Source: Pseudomonadota bacterium (lineage in GTDB: Bacteria > Pseudomonadota > Alphaproteobacteria > Reyranellales > Reyranellaceae). From it: a stretch of 16,232 nucleotides of DNA. The DNA is taken from the NCBI GenBank assembly GCA_023436825.1, contig JAEZHS010000696.1, positions 1 through 16,232 of the forward strand, in the 5' to 3' direction. Under the pieces are notes generated by a model. The model was not told the origin of the DNA and searched no databases. It worked only from the letters and a program-made list of their open reading frames with translations. Positions 5,280-13,246 of the stretch are shown here, piece by piece (position 1 is the first letter of the stretch; every line of letters starts with the position of its first letter). A program made the translations under genes and the position numbers.

Positions 5280-6269
5280 CTATTGCGGCTCGATGTTGAG
5301 GCCCTTCACCAGCTCGATCCAGACCGGCCCCTGCTCCGCCAGGATCTTCTCGAAGAAGACGTGGCCCTGGGCCGCGGTATCGATGCCGAAGGTGTCGAGG
5401 ATCTTCTGGATGCGCTCGCTCTTGCCCGCCTCGACCATCATGTCGGAGAGCTTGACCACGACGTCCTTGGGCATCGCGGCCGGGCCTACCAGGCAGATGA
5501 AGCCCTGCACCTGGAAGGCCTTGTCGTTGACGCCCTGCTCGATGAAGGTCGGGACATCGGGCAGCTTGCGCATCCGCGTGTTGGTCGGGACGGCGATGGG
5601 CCGGCCGTTGCCGCTTTGCAGCACCGCCGCGGCCGCAGCATAGCTGCCGCTGCCGCCCTGCACCGCACCGGAGGCGACGTCGATCCACATCGGCGCCTCG
5701 CCGCGATAGTGGACGGCTTCCATCTTGAGCCCGAGCGAGCGGTTCAGCGCCTCGACGGCGCAATGGCTGTAGGAGCCCGCACCGTAGGTGCCGAGGCTCA
5801 CCTTGTTGCTGCGCGCGTACTCGGCGAACTCCTTGACGTTCTTGGCCGGCACGTTCTTGTTGATGATGGTCGGCAGGTGACCCGCATCCATCCACGAGAT
5901 CGGCACGAAGTCCTTGTCCGGATCGTAGGGCAGCTTCTTGAACAGCACCTTGTTCATGATCATCGTGGTCGAGATCGTCCACATCAGCGTGTAGCCGTCG
6001 GGCGCCGCGCTCTTGACCTGCTCGGCGGCGATGGCGCCGCTCGCGCCGGCCTTGTTCTCGACATGCACCGGCTGGCCGGTCTTCTGCGCGATCGCCTCGC
6101 CATAGGCGCGGGCGAAGGTGTCGGTGAGACCGCCGGCCGGATAGCCGCAGATGATCTTGATGGGCTTGGAAGGCCAGGCCTGGGCGATGGCCGGGGCCGG
6201 AAGAGCCGCCGCCGCGGCGGCAGCGGAACCATAGCGCAGCAACTGGCGGCGCGACGCACGCACGATCAT
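5280..6269 (-). CDS. Bug/TctC-family periplasmic substrate-binding protein (copy 1), Tat-like signal
   Basis: This protein is 329 aa from the ATG at 6269, preceded by GGGAGG at six-base spacing. The frame is open further upstream to 6332, but that part is leftover CoA-transferase sequence. The N-terminus 'VRASRRQLLRYGS' has a twin-arginine motif (Arg7-Arg8), then an Ala-rich segment and 'ALPAPAIAQA', a likely cleavage site. The mature part shows Bug-family signatures: 'WPSKPIKIICGYPAGGLTD', 'LPYDPDKDFVPI', 'GTYGAGSYSH' and 'LPDVPTFIEQG'. Bug proteins bind small carboxylates in the periplasm. No TctA or TctB transporter subunits are present here, as is common for orphan Bug proteins. It is a close paralogue of the next upstream gene and is probably last in the CoA-transferase operon. 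The ligand is unknown. Confidence 0.93.
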   Translation of the reverse strand: MIVRASRRQLLRYGSAAAAAAALPAPAIAQAWPSKPIKIICGYPAGGLTDTFARAYGEAIAQKTGQPVHVENKAGASGAIAAEQVKSAAPDGYTLMWTISTTMIMNKVLFKKLPYDPDKDFVPISWMDAGHLPTIINKNVPAKNVKEFAEYARSNKVSLGTYGAGSYSHCAVEALNRSLGLKMEAVHYRGEAPMWIDVASGAVQGGSGSYAAAAAVLQSGNGRPIAVPTNTRMRKLPDVPTFIEQGVNDKAFQVQGFICLVGPAAMPKDVVVKLSDMMVEAGKSERIQKILDTFGIDTAAQGHVFFEKILAEQGPVWIELVKGLNIEPQ

Positions 6270-6300
6270 GAACATCCTCCCTGCGGCGCGTCTTGTTGAT

Positions 6301-6380
6301 GGTGACGGTCTTGGCCGTCTTGATCGCGCCAAGCCTTCAGCATGGCTGCGAATTCGGGGTCCGTAAAGGCGGGTTCGTGG
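6301..6380 (-). pseudogene. Remnant of the 3' end of a second class III CoA-transferase gene
   Basis: The intergenic stretch between the two bug genes aligns with the 3' end of the intact CoA-transferase gene and its junction (7436-7520). GTGACGGTCTTG is identical at 6302-6313 and 7436-7447, and TTCAGCATGGC at 6336-6346 and 7477-7487. On the minus strand it reads 'EPAFTDPEFAAMLKA', then, after a one-base slip, 'GAIKTAKT'. The intact protein ends 'EAGFTGAEIDAMLKSGATKTA'. Only about 80 bases remain. It indicates that the ancestral unit was CoA-transferase plus bug, duplicated in tandem, with one CoA-transferase later lost. Confidence 0.75.
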
Positions 6381-6410
6381 CGACCCAGAGGCAGCCGTTT
6401 CGCTCGCCGA

Positions 6411-7397
6411 TTATTGCGGCTCGATGTTCAGGCTCTTGATGACGTCGATCACCACCGGCCCTTCCTCGTCCAGCACCTTCCTGAAGTAGGCGCGGTCGCG
6501 TGCCGCCTCGTCGATGCCGAAGGTGTCGATGATCTTCTGGATGCGCTCGGTCTTGCCGCCTTCGACCATGAGATCGGAGAGCTTGAGGACGATCTCCTCC
6601 GGCGTGCCCGCCGGGGCGCAGCAGCCCACCCAGCCACGCACCTGAAATGCCTTCTCCTGGAGACCCTGCTCGACGAAAGTCGGCACGTCCGGCAGCTTCT
6701 TCATGCGCTCCAGGGTCGGCACGGCGATCGGGCGACCCGCCCCCGACTGCAGTACGGCGTTGGCCGATGCGTAGCTGCCGCTGGCGCCCTGCACGGCGCC
6801 GGAGGCCACGTCCTGCCACATCAGCGCTTCGCCGCGGTAGTGGACCGCTTCCATCTTGAGCCCGTAGTGGCGGTTCAGCGTCTCCGCCACGACGTGGGCG
6901 TAGGAGCCTATGCCATAGGTCGCCAGCGACACCTTGCGGTCGCGCGCCCAGGCGGCGAATTCGGGAATGGTCCTGGCCGGCACGTCCTTGTTGATGATGG
7001 TCGGCAGATGGCCGGTGTTGAACCAGGCGACCAAGGCGAAATCCTTGTCGGGATCGTACGGCAGCTTCCGGAACAGCACCTTGTTCTGAACCATCGTCGT
7101 GGAGTTGGTGAACATCAGCGTGTAACCGTCGGCAGGCGAGGTCTTCACCATCTCCGCGCCGATCGCGCCGGCGGCGCCTGTCTTGTTCTCGACCACCACC
7201 GGCTGGCCGATTTTCTGGGCGACATATTCGCCGTAGGCGCGGGCGAAGACGTCGGTCAGTCCGCCGGCCGGATAGGTGACGATGATCTTGATCGGCCTGT
7301 TCGGCCAGGCCTGTGCGATGGCAGGCGCCGGCAGAGCGCTCAAAGCGACGAGCGAGCCATAGCGCAACACTTCGCGACGCGTCGGGCGGACTGTCAT
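6411..7397 (-). CDS. Bug/TctC-family periplasmic substrate-binding protein (copy 2), Tat-like signal
   Basis: This is a 328-aa paralogue of the neighbouring bug gene, with long identical blocks such as 'LPYDPDKDF', 'GHLPTIINK', 'GLKMEAVHYRGEA' and the same 'LNIEPQ' C-terminus. The N-terminus 'VRPTRREVLRYGS' carries twin arginines (7-8), followed by a hydrophobic stretch and 'ALPAPAIAQA', so Tat export is likely. GGGGAGGA lies just before ATG 7397, a strong ribosome site. The family binds carboxylic acids for transport or sensing. The gene starts 54 bases after the CoA-transferase stop, so they are probably one transcript. The pairing suggests that the captured acid, or its CoA ester, is the CoA-transferase's substrate. 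Differences between the copies ('CGYPAGGLTDT' against 'VTYPAGGLTDV', 'FICLVGPAAMP' against 'WVGCCAPAGTP') could mean different ligands. Confidence 0.93.
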   Translation of the reverse strand: MTVRPTRREVLRYGSLVALSALPAPAIAQAWPNRPIKIIVTYPAGGLTDVFARAYGEYVAQKIGQPVVVENKTGAAGAIGAEMVKTSPADGYTLMFTNSTTMVQNKVLFRKLPYDPDKDFALVAWFNTGHLPTIINKDVPARTIPEFAAWARDRKVSLATYGIGSYAHVVAETLNRHYGLKMEAVHYRGEALMWQDVASGAVQGASGSYASANAVLQSGAGRPIAVPTLERMKKLPDVPTFVEQGLQEKAFQVRGWVGCCAPAGTPEEIVLKLSDLMVEGGKTERIQKIIDTFGIDEAARDRAYFRKVLDEEGPVVIDVIKSLNIEPQ

Positions 7398-7451
7398 CTG
7401 TTCCTCCCCATCAATTTCAATGGGGGCGCCCCGCAGTGACGGTCTTGTACG

Positions 7452-8645
7452 CTACGCTGTCTTGGTCGCGCCCGATTTCAGCATGGCGTCGATTTCGGCG
7501 CCGGTAAAGCCGGCCTCTTTCAGGATCTCGACGCTGTGCTCGCCGAGCCGCGGCTGCAGGCGCGTCACCTCGGGCTTGGTCTTGCTGAAGCGCGGCGGGA
7601 TGTCGGGCATGCGCAGCTTGCCCTCGGTCGGATGCTCGACCTCCTTCCAGAAGCCGGTCGCCTGCAATTGCGGATCGACGAACAGGTCGTCGAGCGTGTT
7701 GACCGGCCCGTGCGGCACGTTCGAGGTTTTTAGCAGCTCGACCCATTCCGCATTGGTGCGCGTAGCGCAGATCTCGGCCAGGGTCGCGTAGTAGTGCTCG
7801 ACGTTCTTCAGGCGATTGGCGAGCGTGGTGAAGCGTGGATCGGCGCCGAGCTCGGGCCGGCCGATCAGTCCGCAGAATTCCTTCCAATGCCCGTCGGTGT
7901 AAGGCAGCAACGCGAAGTAGCCGTCCTTCGACGGATAGGGCCGCCGCTCCTTGTTGAGCACGCGCTTGTAGCCAGCGGTCTCCAGCGCGGGCCTGAAGCT
8001 CTCGCCGTAGAGATGCTCGACCATGACGAACGAGACCAGGGTTTCGTACATCGGCACTTCGACCGCCTGTCCCTTGCCCGTGCGCTCGCGCGCGAACAGG
8101 GCGGCCAGCAGCGCGGAGACCACGCCGTTGGAGCTGGTCTTGTCGGCGACGATCGTCGGCAGGAAGCGCGGCTGGCCTGCCACGACGGTCTGCAGCGCGG
8201 CAAGGCCCGATCCCGCCTGGATGATGTCGTCGTACGCCGCCTTTGGCCCCATCGGGCCGGCCGAGCGGTAGCCGTAGGTCGCGAGATAGACCAGCCGCGG
8301 ATTGATCTTCTCGAAGGCTTCGTACTCCACGCCCAGGCGCTTGGCGGGCTCGGGCCGATAGTTGTGCATCAGCACGTCGGCGGTCTCGGCGAGCTTGAAC
8401 AGCGCGTTGCGGCCGGCCTCCTGCTTGAGGTCGAGCACAATCGAGCGCTTGGAGCGATTGCAGCCGAGATAGAAGGCCGCCATGCCCGGATTGCGCGCCG
8501 GCCCGAGCTGGCGCGTCGTGTCGCCCTCGGGCGGTTCGATTTTCACCACATCGGCGCCGAGATCGCCCAATTGCTGCGCTGCCCACGGTCCCAGCACGAC
8601 CGTCGTGCAATCGAGAATCCGAACGCCGGCCAATGGACCCGCCAT
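7452..8645 (-). CDS. Class III CoA-transferase (CaiB/BaiF/Frc family)
   Basis: At 397 aa it has the standard length. Family marks in order are 'PLAGVRILDCTTVVLGPWAAQQLGDLGADVVKIEPP' (N-terminal), 'RSKRSIVLDLK', 'ADVLMHNYRP', 'GPMGPKAAYDDIIQAGSGL', in which Asp139 is the probable catalytic aspartate by family alignment, and 'GHWKEFCGLIGRPEL'. Class III enzymes move CoA between carboxylic acids (formyl-CoA/oxalate, carnitine, aromatic or dicarboxylic acids); the substrate cannot be read here. It is cytosolic. AGAGGAAA precedes ATG 8645. The two downstream Bug-type binding proteins on the same strand suggest a carboxylate uptake and activation unit. A decayed copy of its 3' end lies between the two bug genes. 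A different minus-strand frame over the same bases is only a shadow. Confidence 0.94.
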   Translation of the reverse strand: MAGPLAGVRILDCTTVVLGPWAAQQLGDLGADVVKIEPPEGDTTRQLGPARNPGMAAFYLGCNRSKRSIVLDLKQEAGRNALFKLAETADVLMHNYRPEPAKRLGVEYEAFEKINPRLVYLATYGYRSAGPMGPKAAYDDIIQAGSGLAALQTVVAGQPRFLPTIVADKTSSNGVVSALLAALFARERTGKGQAVEVPMYETLVSFVMVEHLYGESFRPALETAGYKRVLNKERRPYPSKDGYFALLPYTDGHWKEFCGLIGRPELGADPRFTTLANRLKNVEHYYATLAEICATRTNAEWVELLKTSNVPHGPVNTLDDLFVDPQLQATGFWKEVEHPTEGKLRMPDIPPRFSKTKPEVTRLQPRLGEHSVEILKEAGFTGAEIDAMLKSGATKTA

Positions 8646-8809
8646 GTAGGTTTCCTCTTTCTTCCAGTTGTTTCATCCGACTAGCACACCCGGCCCGCCG
8701 CCGGCCACAGATCGGTCACCGGCCGCAGAATGGATGTCGTCGCGTACGTCCACGTACCCCTTTGCATCGGGAGACGCCCAACGTCACCCCGACCAAACAG
8801 GAGGCTGTA

Positions 8810-9121
8810 ATGCGTGGAGTAGCGTTGAAGACCATCCTGGCCGCGGTGATCGCCGGCTCCAGCTTGCTGGTTGCCACCGGTGCCAGCGCCCACGATCGCT
8901 GGGACAAGTGGGATCGCTGGGAGCACAAGCCCTACTGGAAGCACTCCCGCGGCTACGGTCCGCCGACGCGCGTCGTGGTCGAACGGCCCGTCGTCGTGGC
9001 GCCGGCGCGCCCGGTCTACGTGGCCCCGGTCGTCCCGGTGGCGCCCGCCTACGGCTACGGCGGCGGCGGGTACCGCCAGGATCCGAGCGTGAACTTCAAT
9101 TTCAGCTTCCCGATGCGCTAG
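8810..9121 (+). CDS. Small secreted protein, Pro/Val/Tyr/Gly-rich
   Basis: This 103-aa protein starts at ATG 8810, with CAGGAGG five bases upstream (8798-8804). A Sec signal peptide is clear: basic start, hydrophobic 'TILAAVIAGSSLLVATGASA', cleavage after Ala27. The mature part begins with a His/Trp/Asp/Lys-rich stretch ('HDRWDKWDRWEHKPYWKH'). It continues with Val-Pro-rich repeats ('RPVVVAPARPVYVAPVVPVAPAYG'), a Gly-rich turn and the C-terminal 'VNFNFSFPMR'. It resembles small periplasmic or surface proteins of low complexity found across proteobacteria, whose function is unknown. It diverges from the CoA-transferase gene, with 164 bases between the two starts, and is followed by the palindromic repeat. 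An upstream in-frame start near 8633 lacks a ribosome site and would bury the signal peptide. Confidence 0.85.
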   Translation: MRGVALKTILAAVIAGSSLLVATGASAHDRWDKWDRWEHKPYWKHSRGYGPPTRVVVERPVVVAPARPVYVAPVVPVAPAYGYGGGGYRQDPSVNFNFSFPMR

Positions 9122-9144
9122 TTCGCCACGTAAACACGCCCCTT

Positions 9145-9174
9145 CATGTTCCTCTCCCCCTAGCGGGGGAGAGG
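9145..9174. repeat. Intergenic palindromic repeat, uninterrupted copy
   Basis: CCTCTCCCCC (9151-9160), loop TAGC (9161-9164), GGGGGAGAGG (9165-9174): a perfect 10-bp stem, preceded by CATGTT. The same CATGTTCCTCTCCCC and TAGCGGGGGAGAGG halves occur at 11735 and 11801, there separated by an insert. It lies 29 bases after the stop of the small secreted protein and could also act as a transcript-end hairpin. Confidence 0.85.
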
Positions 9175-9209
9175 AGGCCGAGTCGGGTTGAGATGACTTT
9201 CAGACCCGG

Positions 9210-9237
9210 TTGACTCCTGCCGTTTGCGCCCTATTGT
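9210..9237 (+). promoter_or_regulatory. Promoter of the leucine leader/leuA
   Basis: TTGACT (9210-9215, five of six) and TATTGT (9232-9237, four of six) are spaced by 16 bp. The predicted start is 9244-9245, exactly at the ATG of the leader peptide (9245), implying a leaderless leader ORF. No ribosome site precedes that ATG, consistent with this. In Sinorhizobium the trp leader ORF is known to be leaderless. Confidence 0.6.
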
Positions 9238-9244
9238 GGCGGCC

Positions 9245-9278
9245 ATGCTGCGACTGACGACGCTTCGACTTATTGGCT

Positions 9279-9280
<2 letters not shown>
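9245..9280 (+). CDS. leuA leader peptide (11 aa, Leu-rich)
   Basis: ATG 9245 to TGA 9278-9280 encodes MLRLTTLRLIG: four leucines and one isoleucine in 11 residues, using CTG, CTG, CTT and CTT. Position, size and composition fit a leader peptide of a leucine-biosynthesis attenuator, in which ribosome stalling at Leu codons under leucine shortage changes the fold of the RNA ahead. It precedes leuA by 144 bases. Alphaproteobacterial leu and ilv genes are known to carry such leaders. The function is inferred from sequence and context. Confidence 0.7.
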
Positions 9281-11119
<1,839 letters not shown>

Positions 11120-11152
11120 CGATACCGTTGCACAACGGCGCGCTCTACCATC

Positions 11153-11181
11153 AGAGCGGGCGGGAATTCCCCGCCCGCTCT
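11153..11181 (+). terminator. Hairpin after leuA, probable terminator
   Basis: AGAGCGGGCGGG (11153-11164) and its exact complement (11170-11181) form a 12-bp GC-rich stem with loop AATTC. It begins 34 bases after the leuA stop. Only a weak T-containing tail follows (TTCGACTATCT), so termination may be partial. The ribosome site of the next gene starts 10 bases further on. Confidence 0.6.
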
Positions 11182-11202
11182 TCGACTATCTGGAGGTTTC
11201 GC

Positions 11203-11448
11203 ATGCATCGTCGTCTCGCCCCCGTCGTCTACCTCGCGACCGGCGCAATCATCGGCGGCTTGGCCGTGGCCTGCACTGCGGGAGCCAATCAGCCCAACAT
11301 GCAGGCGGCGCTGAGCTCACTGCAGGCGGCGAAGGCCGAGCTGATCCAGGCGCGGCCCAACAAGGGCGGCCATCGCGACCGCGCCATCAACTTCGTCAAT
11401 GCCGCGATCTCCGAGACCGAGGCCGGCATCAACTACGCCGGCAACTGA
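11203..11448 (+). CDS. Small exported protein, tandem copy 1
   Basis: This 81-aa protein starts at ATG 11203, with TGGAGG (11191-11196) six bases upstream. A hydrophobic N-terminus 'LAPVVYLATGAIIGGLAVACTAGA' looks like a Sec signal. A Cys at residue 24 follows 'AVA', an imperfect lipobox, so a lipoprotein is possible but not convincing. The mature part carries the pattern 'QPNMQAALSSLQAAKAELIQA', 'NKGGHRDRAI' and 'ISETEAGINYA'. The adjacent gene repeats it nearly residue for residue. I recall similar small proteobacterial proteins ('QPxMQxAL...KGGHRxxA...AI...GI') of unknown function. A periplasmic location is expected, probably as a helical hairpin. Transcription is separated from leuA by a hairpin. 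Confidence 0.85.
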   Translation: MHRRLAPVVYLATGAIIGGLAVACTAGANQPNMQAALSSLQAAKAELIQARPNKGGHRDRAINFVNAAISETEAGINYAGN

Positions 11449-11471
11449 CACGCCTTCGAAAGGACCGTTTC

Positions 11472-11720
11472 ATGCTTCGCTCGTTTTCCAAGTCGCCGAC
11501 CGCAATCCTGATCACCGGCATCACCATCGGCACGATCGCCGGTGCCTGCATCGCCATGGCGGCCCAGCCCAACATGCAGGAAGCGTTGGGGCAGTTGCAG
11601 GCAGCGCGCGCCAGCCTGGTCAGGGCTGAGGCCAACAAGGGCGGCCATCGCGACCGCGCGATCGGCTTCGTCGATTCGGCGATCGCCGAGACCAGGGCTG
11701 GCATCAACTACGCCCGCTGA
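11472..11720 (+). CDS. Small exported protein, tandem copy 2
   Basis: This 82-aa paralogue of the preceding gene starts 23 bases after its stop. N-terminal 'PTAILITGITIGTIAGACIAMA' is a signal peptide with probable cleavage near Ala30-Ala31. The mature part matches copy 1 in 'QPNMQEALGQLQAARASLVRAEANKGG' and ends 'AETRAGINYAR'. The DNA of both copies shares an exact run of at least 25 bases at 'NKGGHRDRA', so the duplication is recent or kept similar. GAAAGGA upstream is a fair ribosome site. The role is unknown; a predicted two-helix periplasmic protein. The pair probably forms one small operon ending at the composite palindromic repeat downstream. Confidence 0.87.
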   Translation: MLRSFSKSPTAILITGITIGTIAGACIAMAAQPNMQEALGQLQAARASLVRAEANKGGHRDRAIGFVDSAIAETRAGINYAR

Positions 11721-11734
11721 GCGGTTCCTGTCGT

Positions 11735-11820
11735 CATGTTCCTCTCCCCTAGCCACCCTACGCTGCGACGCAGCTTCGGGTGACCTGAACCAAGGAAGGC
11801 TAGCGGGGGAGAGGAACATG
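11735..11820. repeat. Palindromic repeat split by a 47-bp insert flanked by TAGC
   Basis: The outer arms are CATGTTCCTCTCCCC (11735-11749) and GGGGGAGAGGAACATG (11805-11820). Each half matches the intact repeat at 9145-9174. Between them lie TAGC (11750-11753), 47 bases (11754-11800) and TAGC again (11801-11804); in the intact copy a single TAGC forms the loop. The insert has its own hairpin: CACCC (11754-11758) with GGGTG (11778-11782), and GCTGCG/CGCAGC inside. The right arm touches the GGAGG ribosome site (11820-11824) of the next gene. Confidence 0.8.
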
Positions 11821-11836
11821 GAGGTAGAACGACGGC

Positions 11837-13234
11837 ATGGCCAAAGCGAAGACAAAGACCGCCCCCCGCAAGAAGCGCCCGACAAGCAAGCGTCCGGCGA
11901 CGGCGCCGGACGCCAACCTGCTTGCCGACCTGATGAAGTGGGCCATGGCCGCCGGCGCCGATGCCGCCGACGCGCTCTACGTCAACGGCGAGTCCATCTC
12001 CGTCGCCCAGCGCATGGGCAAGCGCGAGAAGCTCGAGAGCAGCGAAGGCCGCGATCTCGGCCTGCGGGTGTTCGTCGGCCAGCGCCAGGCCTTCGTGTCG
12101 TCGACCGACTTCGCACCGGCCGCCCTGCGCGCGCTGGCCGGCCGCGCCGTCGACATGGCGCGCGCTGTCCCCGAGGACCCCGTCTGCGGCATCGCGCCGG
12201 AAGAATTGCTGGCCAGGAGCTGGCCCGATCTCGACCTCAGCGACAGGAAGCGACCGTCCGCCAAGGCGCTGCTGGCGATGGCGGCGGAGGCCGAGGATGC
12301 CGCGCGGGCCGTCAAGGGCGTGACCAATTCGGAAGGCGCCGAGGCGAGCTGGGGCCGGACCGCGGTGATGCTGGCGGCCAGCAACGGCTTCTCCGGCGGC
12401 TATCGCCGCAGCGGCTATTCGCTGTCCTGCGCGGTGCTGGGCGGTGAAGGCACCGCCATGGAGCGCGACTACGAATGGTCGAGCGCGGTGCATCTGGAAG
12501 ATCTCATGGCTCCCGGCAAGGTTGGCCGCAACGCCGGCAAATTCGCCGTGCGCCGGCTCAACCCGCGCAAGGCCAAGAGTGCGCGCGTGCCGGTGGTCTA
12601 CGACCAGCGCGTCTCCGGCGGGCTGATCGGCCATCTGGCGGGTGCCATCAACGGCCGCGCCGTGGCCCGCGGCACCTCGTTCCTCAAAGACAGGATGGGC
12701 GAGAAGATCTTCGCCGACGGCATCCGCATCCTCGACAACCCGCATCGCAAGCGCGGACTGGGCAGCCGGCCGTTCGATGCCGAGGGCCTGCCGACCAAGC
12801 GCTACGCCGTGATCGACGACGGCCGGCTCACGACCTGGCTGCTCGACCTCGCAGCCGCACGACAGCTCAACCTCGAGCCGACGGGTCACGCCGCGCGCGG
12901 CACGTCGGGTCCGCCCTCGCCCACGACCTCGAACTTCTATCTCGAGAAGGGCAAGCTCTCGTTCGACGCGCTTTTGGGCGACATCAAGAGCGGCCTCTAC
13001 ATCACCGACCTGATCGGTTTCGGCGTCAACGGCGTGACCGGCGACTACAGCCGCGGCGCCTCGGGCTTCTGGATCGAGAACGGCAAGCTCGCCTGGCCGG
13101 TGAGCGGCATCACCGTGGCCGGCAATCTCAAGGACATGTTCCTGAACATGACGCCGGCCAATGACCTGCAGTTCAAGGGCTCGACCAACGCACCGACGGT
13201 GCGAATCGAGGGCATGACCGTCGCCGGGTCGTGA
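11837..13234 (+). CDS. pmbA: TldD/PmbA-family protein, PmbA (TldE) type
   Basis: This 465-aa protein is near the usual length, with a Lys/Arg/Pro-rich N-terminal extension of about 24 residues. Family marks are 'RMGKREKLESSEGRDLGLRVFVG', 'STDFAPAALRALAGRAVDMAR', 'GKFAVRRLNPRKAKSARVPVVYDQRVSGGLIGHLAGAINGRAVARGTSFLKD' and the C-terminal 'TDLIGFGVNGVTGDYSRGASGFWIENG'. There is no HExxxH zinc site, so it is the PmbA/TldE-type partner. In E. coli, TldD and TldE together cleave peptides such as the microcin B17 leader and the CcdA antitoxin. A tldD partner is not in the window. ATG 11837 lies 12 bases after GGAGG (11820-11824), a long spacing. The leader RNA begins in the palindromic repeat. The transglycosylase gene follows after 12 bases and is probably co-transcribed. 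Confidence 0.9.
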   Translation: MAKAKTKTAPRKKRPTSKRPATAPDANLLADLMKWAMAAGADAADALYVNGESISVAQRMGKREKLESSEGRDLGLRVFVGQRQAFVSSTDFAPAALRALAGRAVDMARAVPEDPVCGIAPEELLARSWPDLDLSDRKRPSAKALLAMAAEAEDAARAVKGVTNSEGAEASWGRTAVMLAASNGFSGGYRRSGYSLSCAVLGGEGTAMERDYEWSSAVHLEDLMAPGKVGRNAGKFAVRRLNPRKAKSARVPVVYDQRVSGGLIGHLAGAINGRAVARGTSFLKDRMGEKIFADGIRILDNPHRKRGLGSRPFDAEGLPTKRYAVIDDGRLTTWLLDLAAARQLNLEPTGHAARGTSGPPSPTTSNFYLEKGKLSFDALLGDIKSGLYITDLIGFGVNGVTGDYSRGASGFWIENGKLAWPVSGITVAGNLKDMFLNMTPANDLQFKGSTNAPTVRIEGMTVAGS

Positions 13235-13238
13235 TAAT
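13233..13238 (+). promoter_or_regulatory. Possible -10 box (GATAAT) for near-leaderless transglycosylase mRNA
   Basis: GATAAT overlaps the pmbA stop codon and matches five of six -10 bases. A transcript would begin at about 13245, two bases before ATG 13247. There is no acceptable -35 at standard spacing, and GGGGGG directly abuts the ATG, too close for a normal ribosome site. This may be an internal promoter or chance. Confidence 0.25.
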
Positions 13239-13246
13239 GTGGGGGG

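Noticed and set aside
7417..8676. A second long minus-strand frame over the CoA-transferase
   Set aside because: It is the +1 shadow of the real gene. The true frame carries all family motifs and a proper ribosome site.
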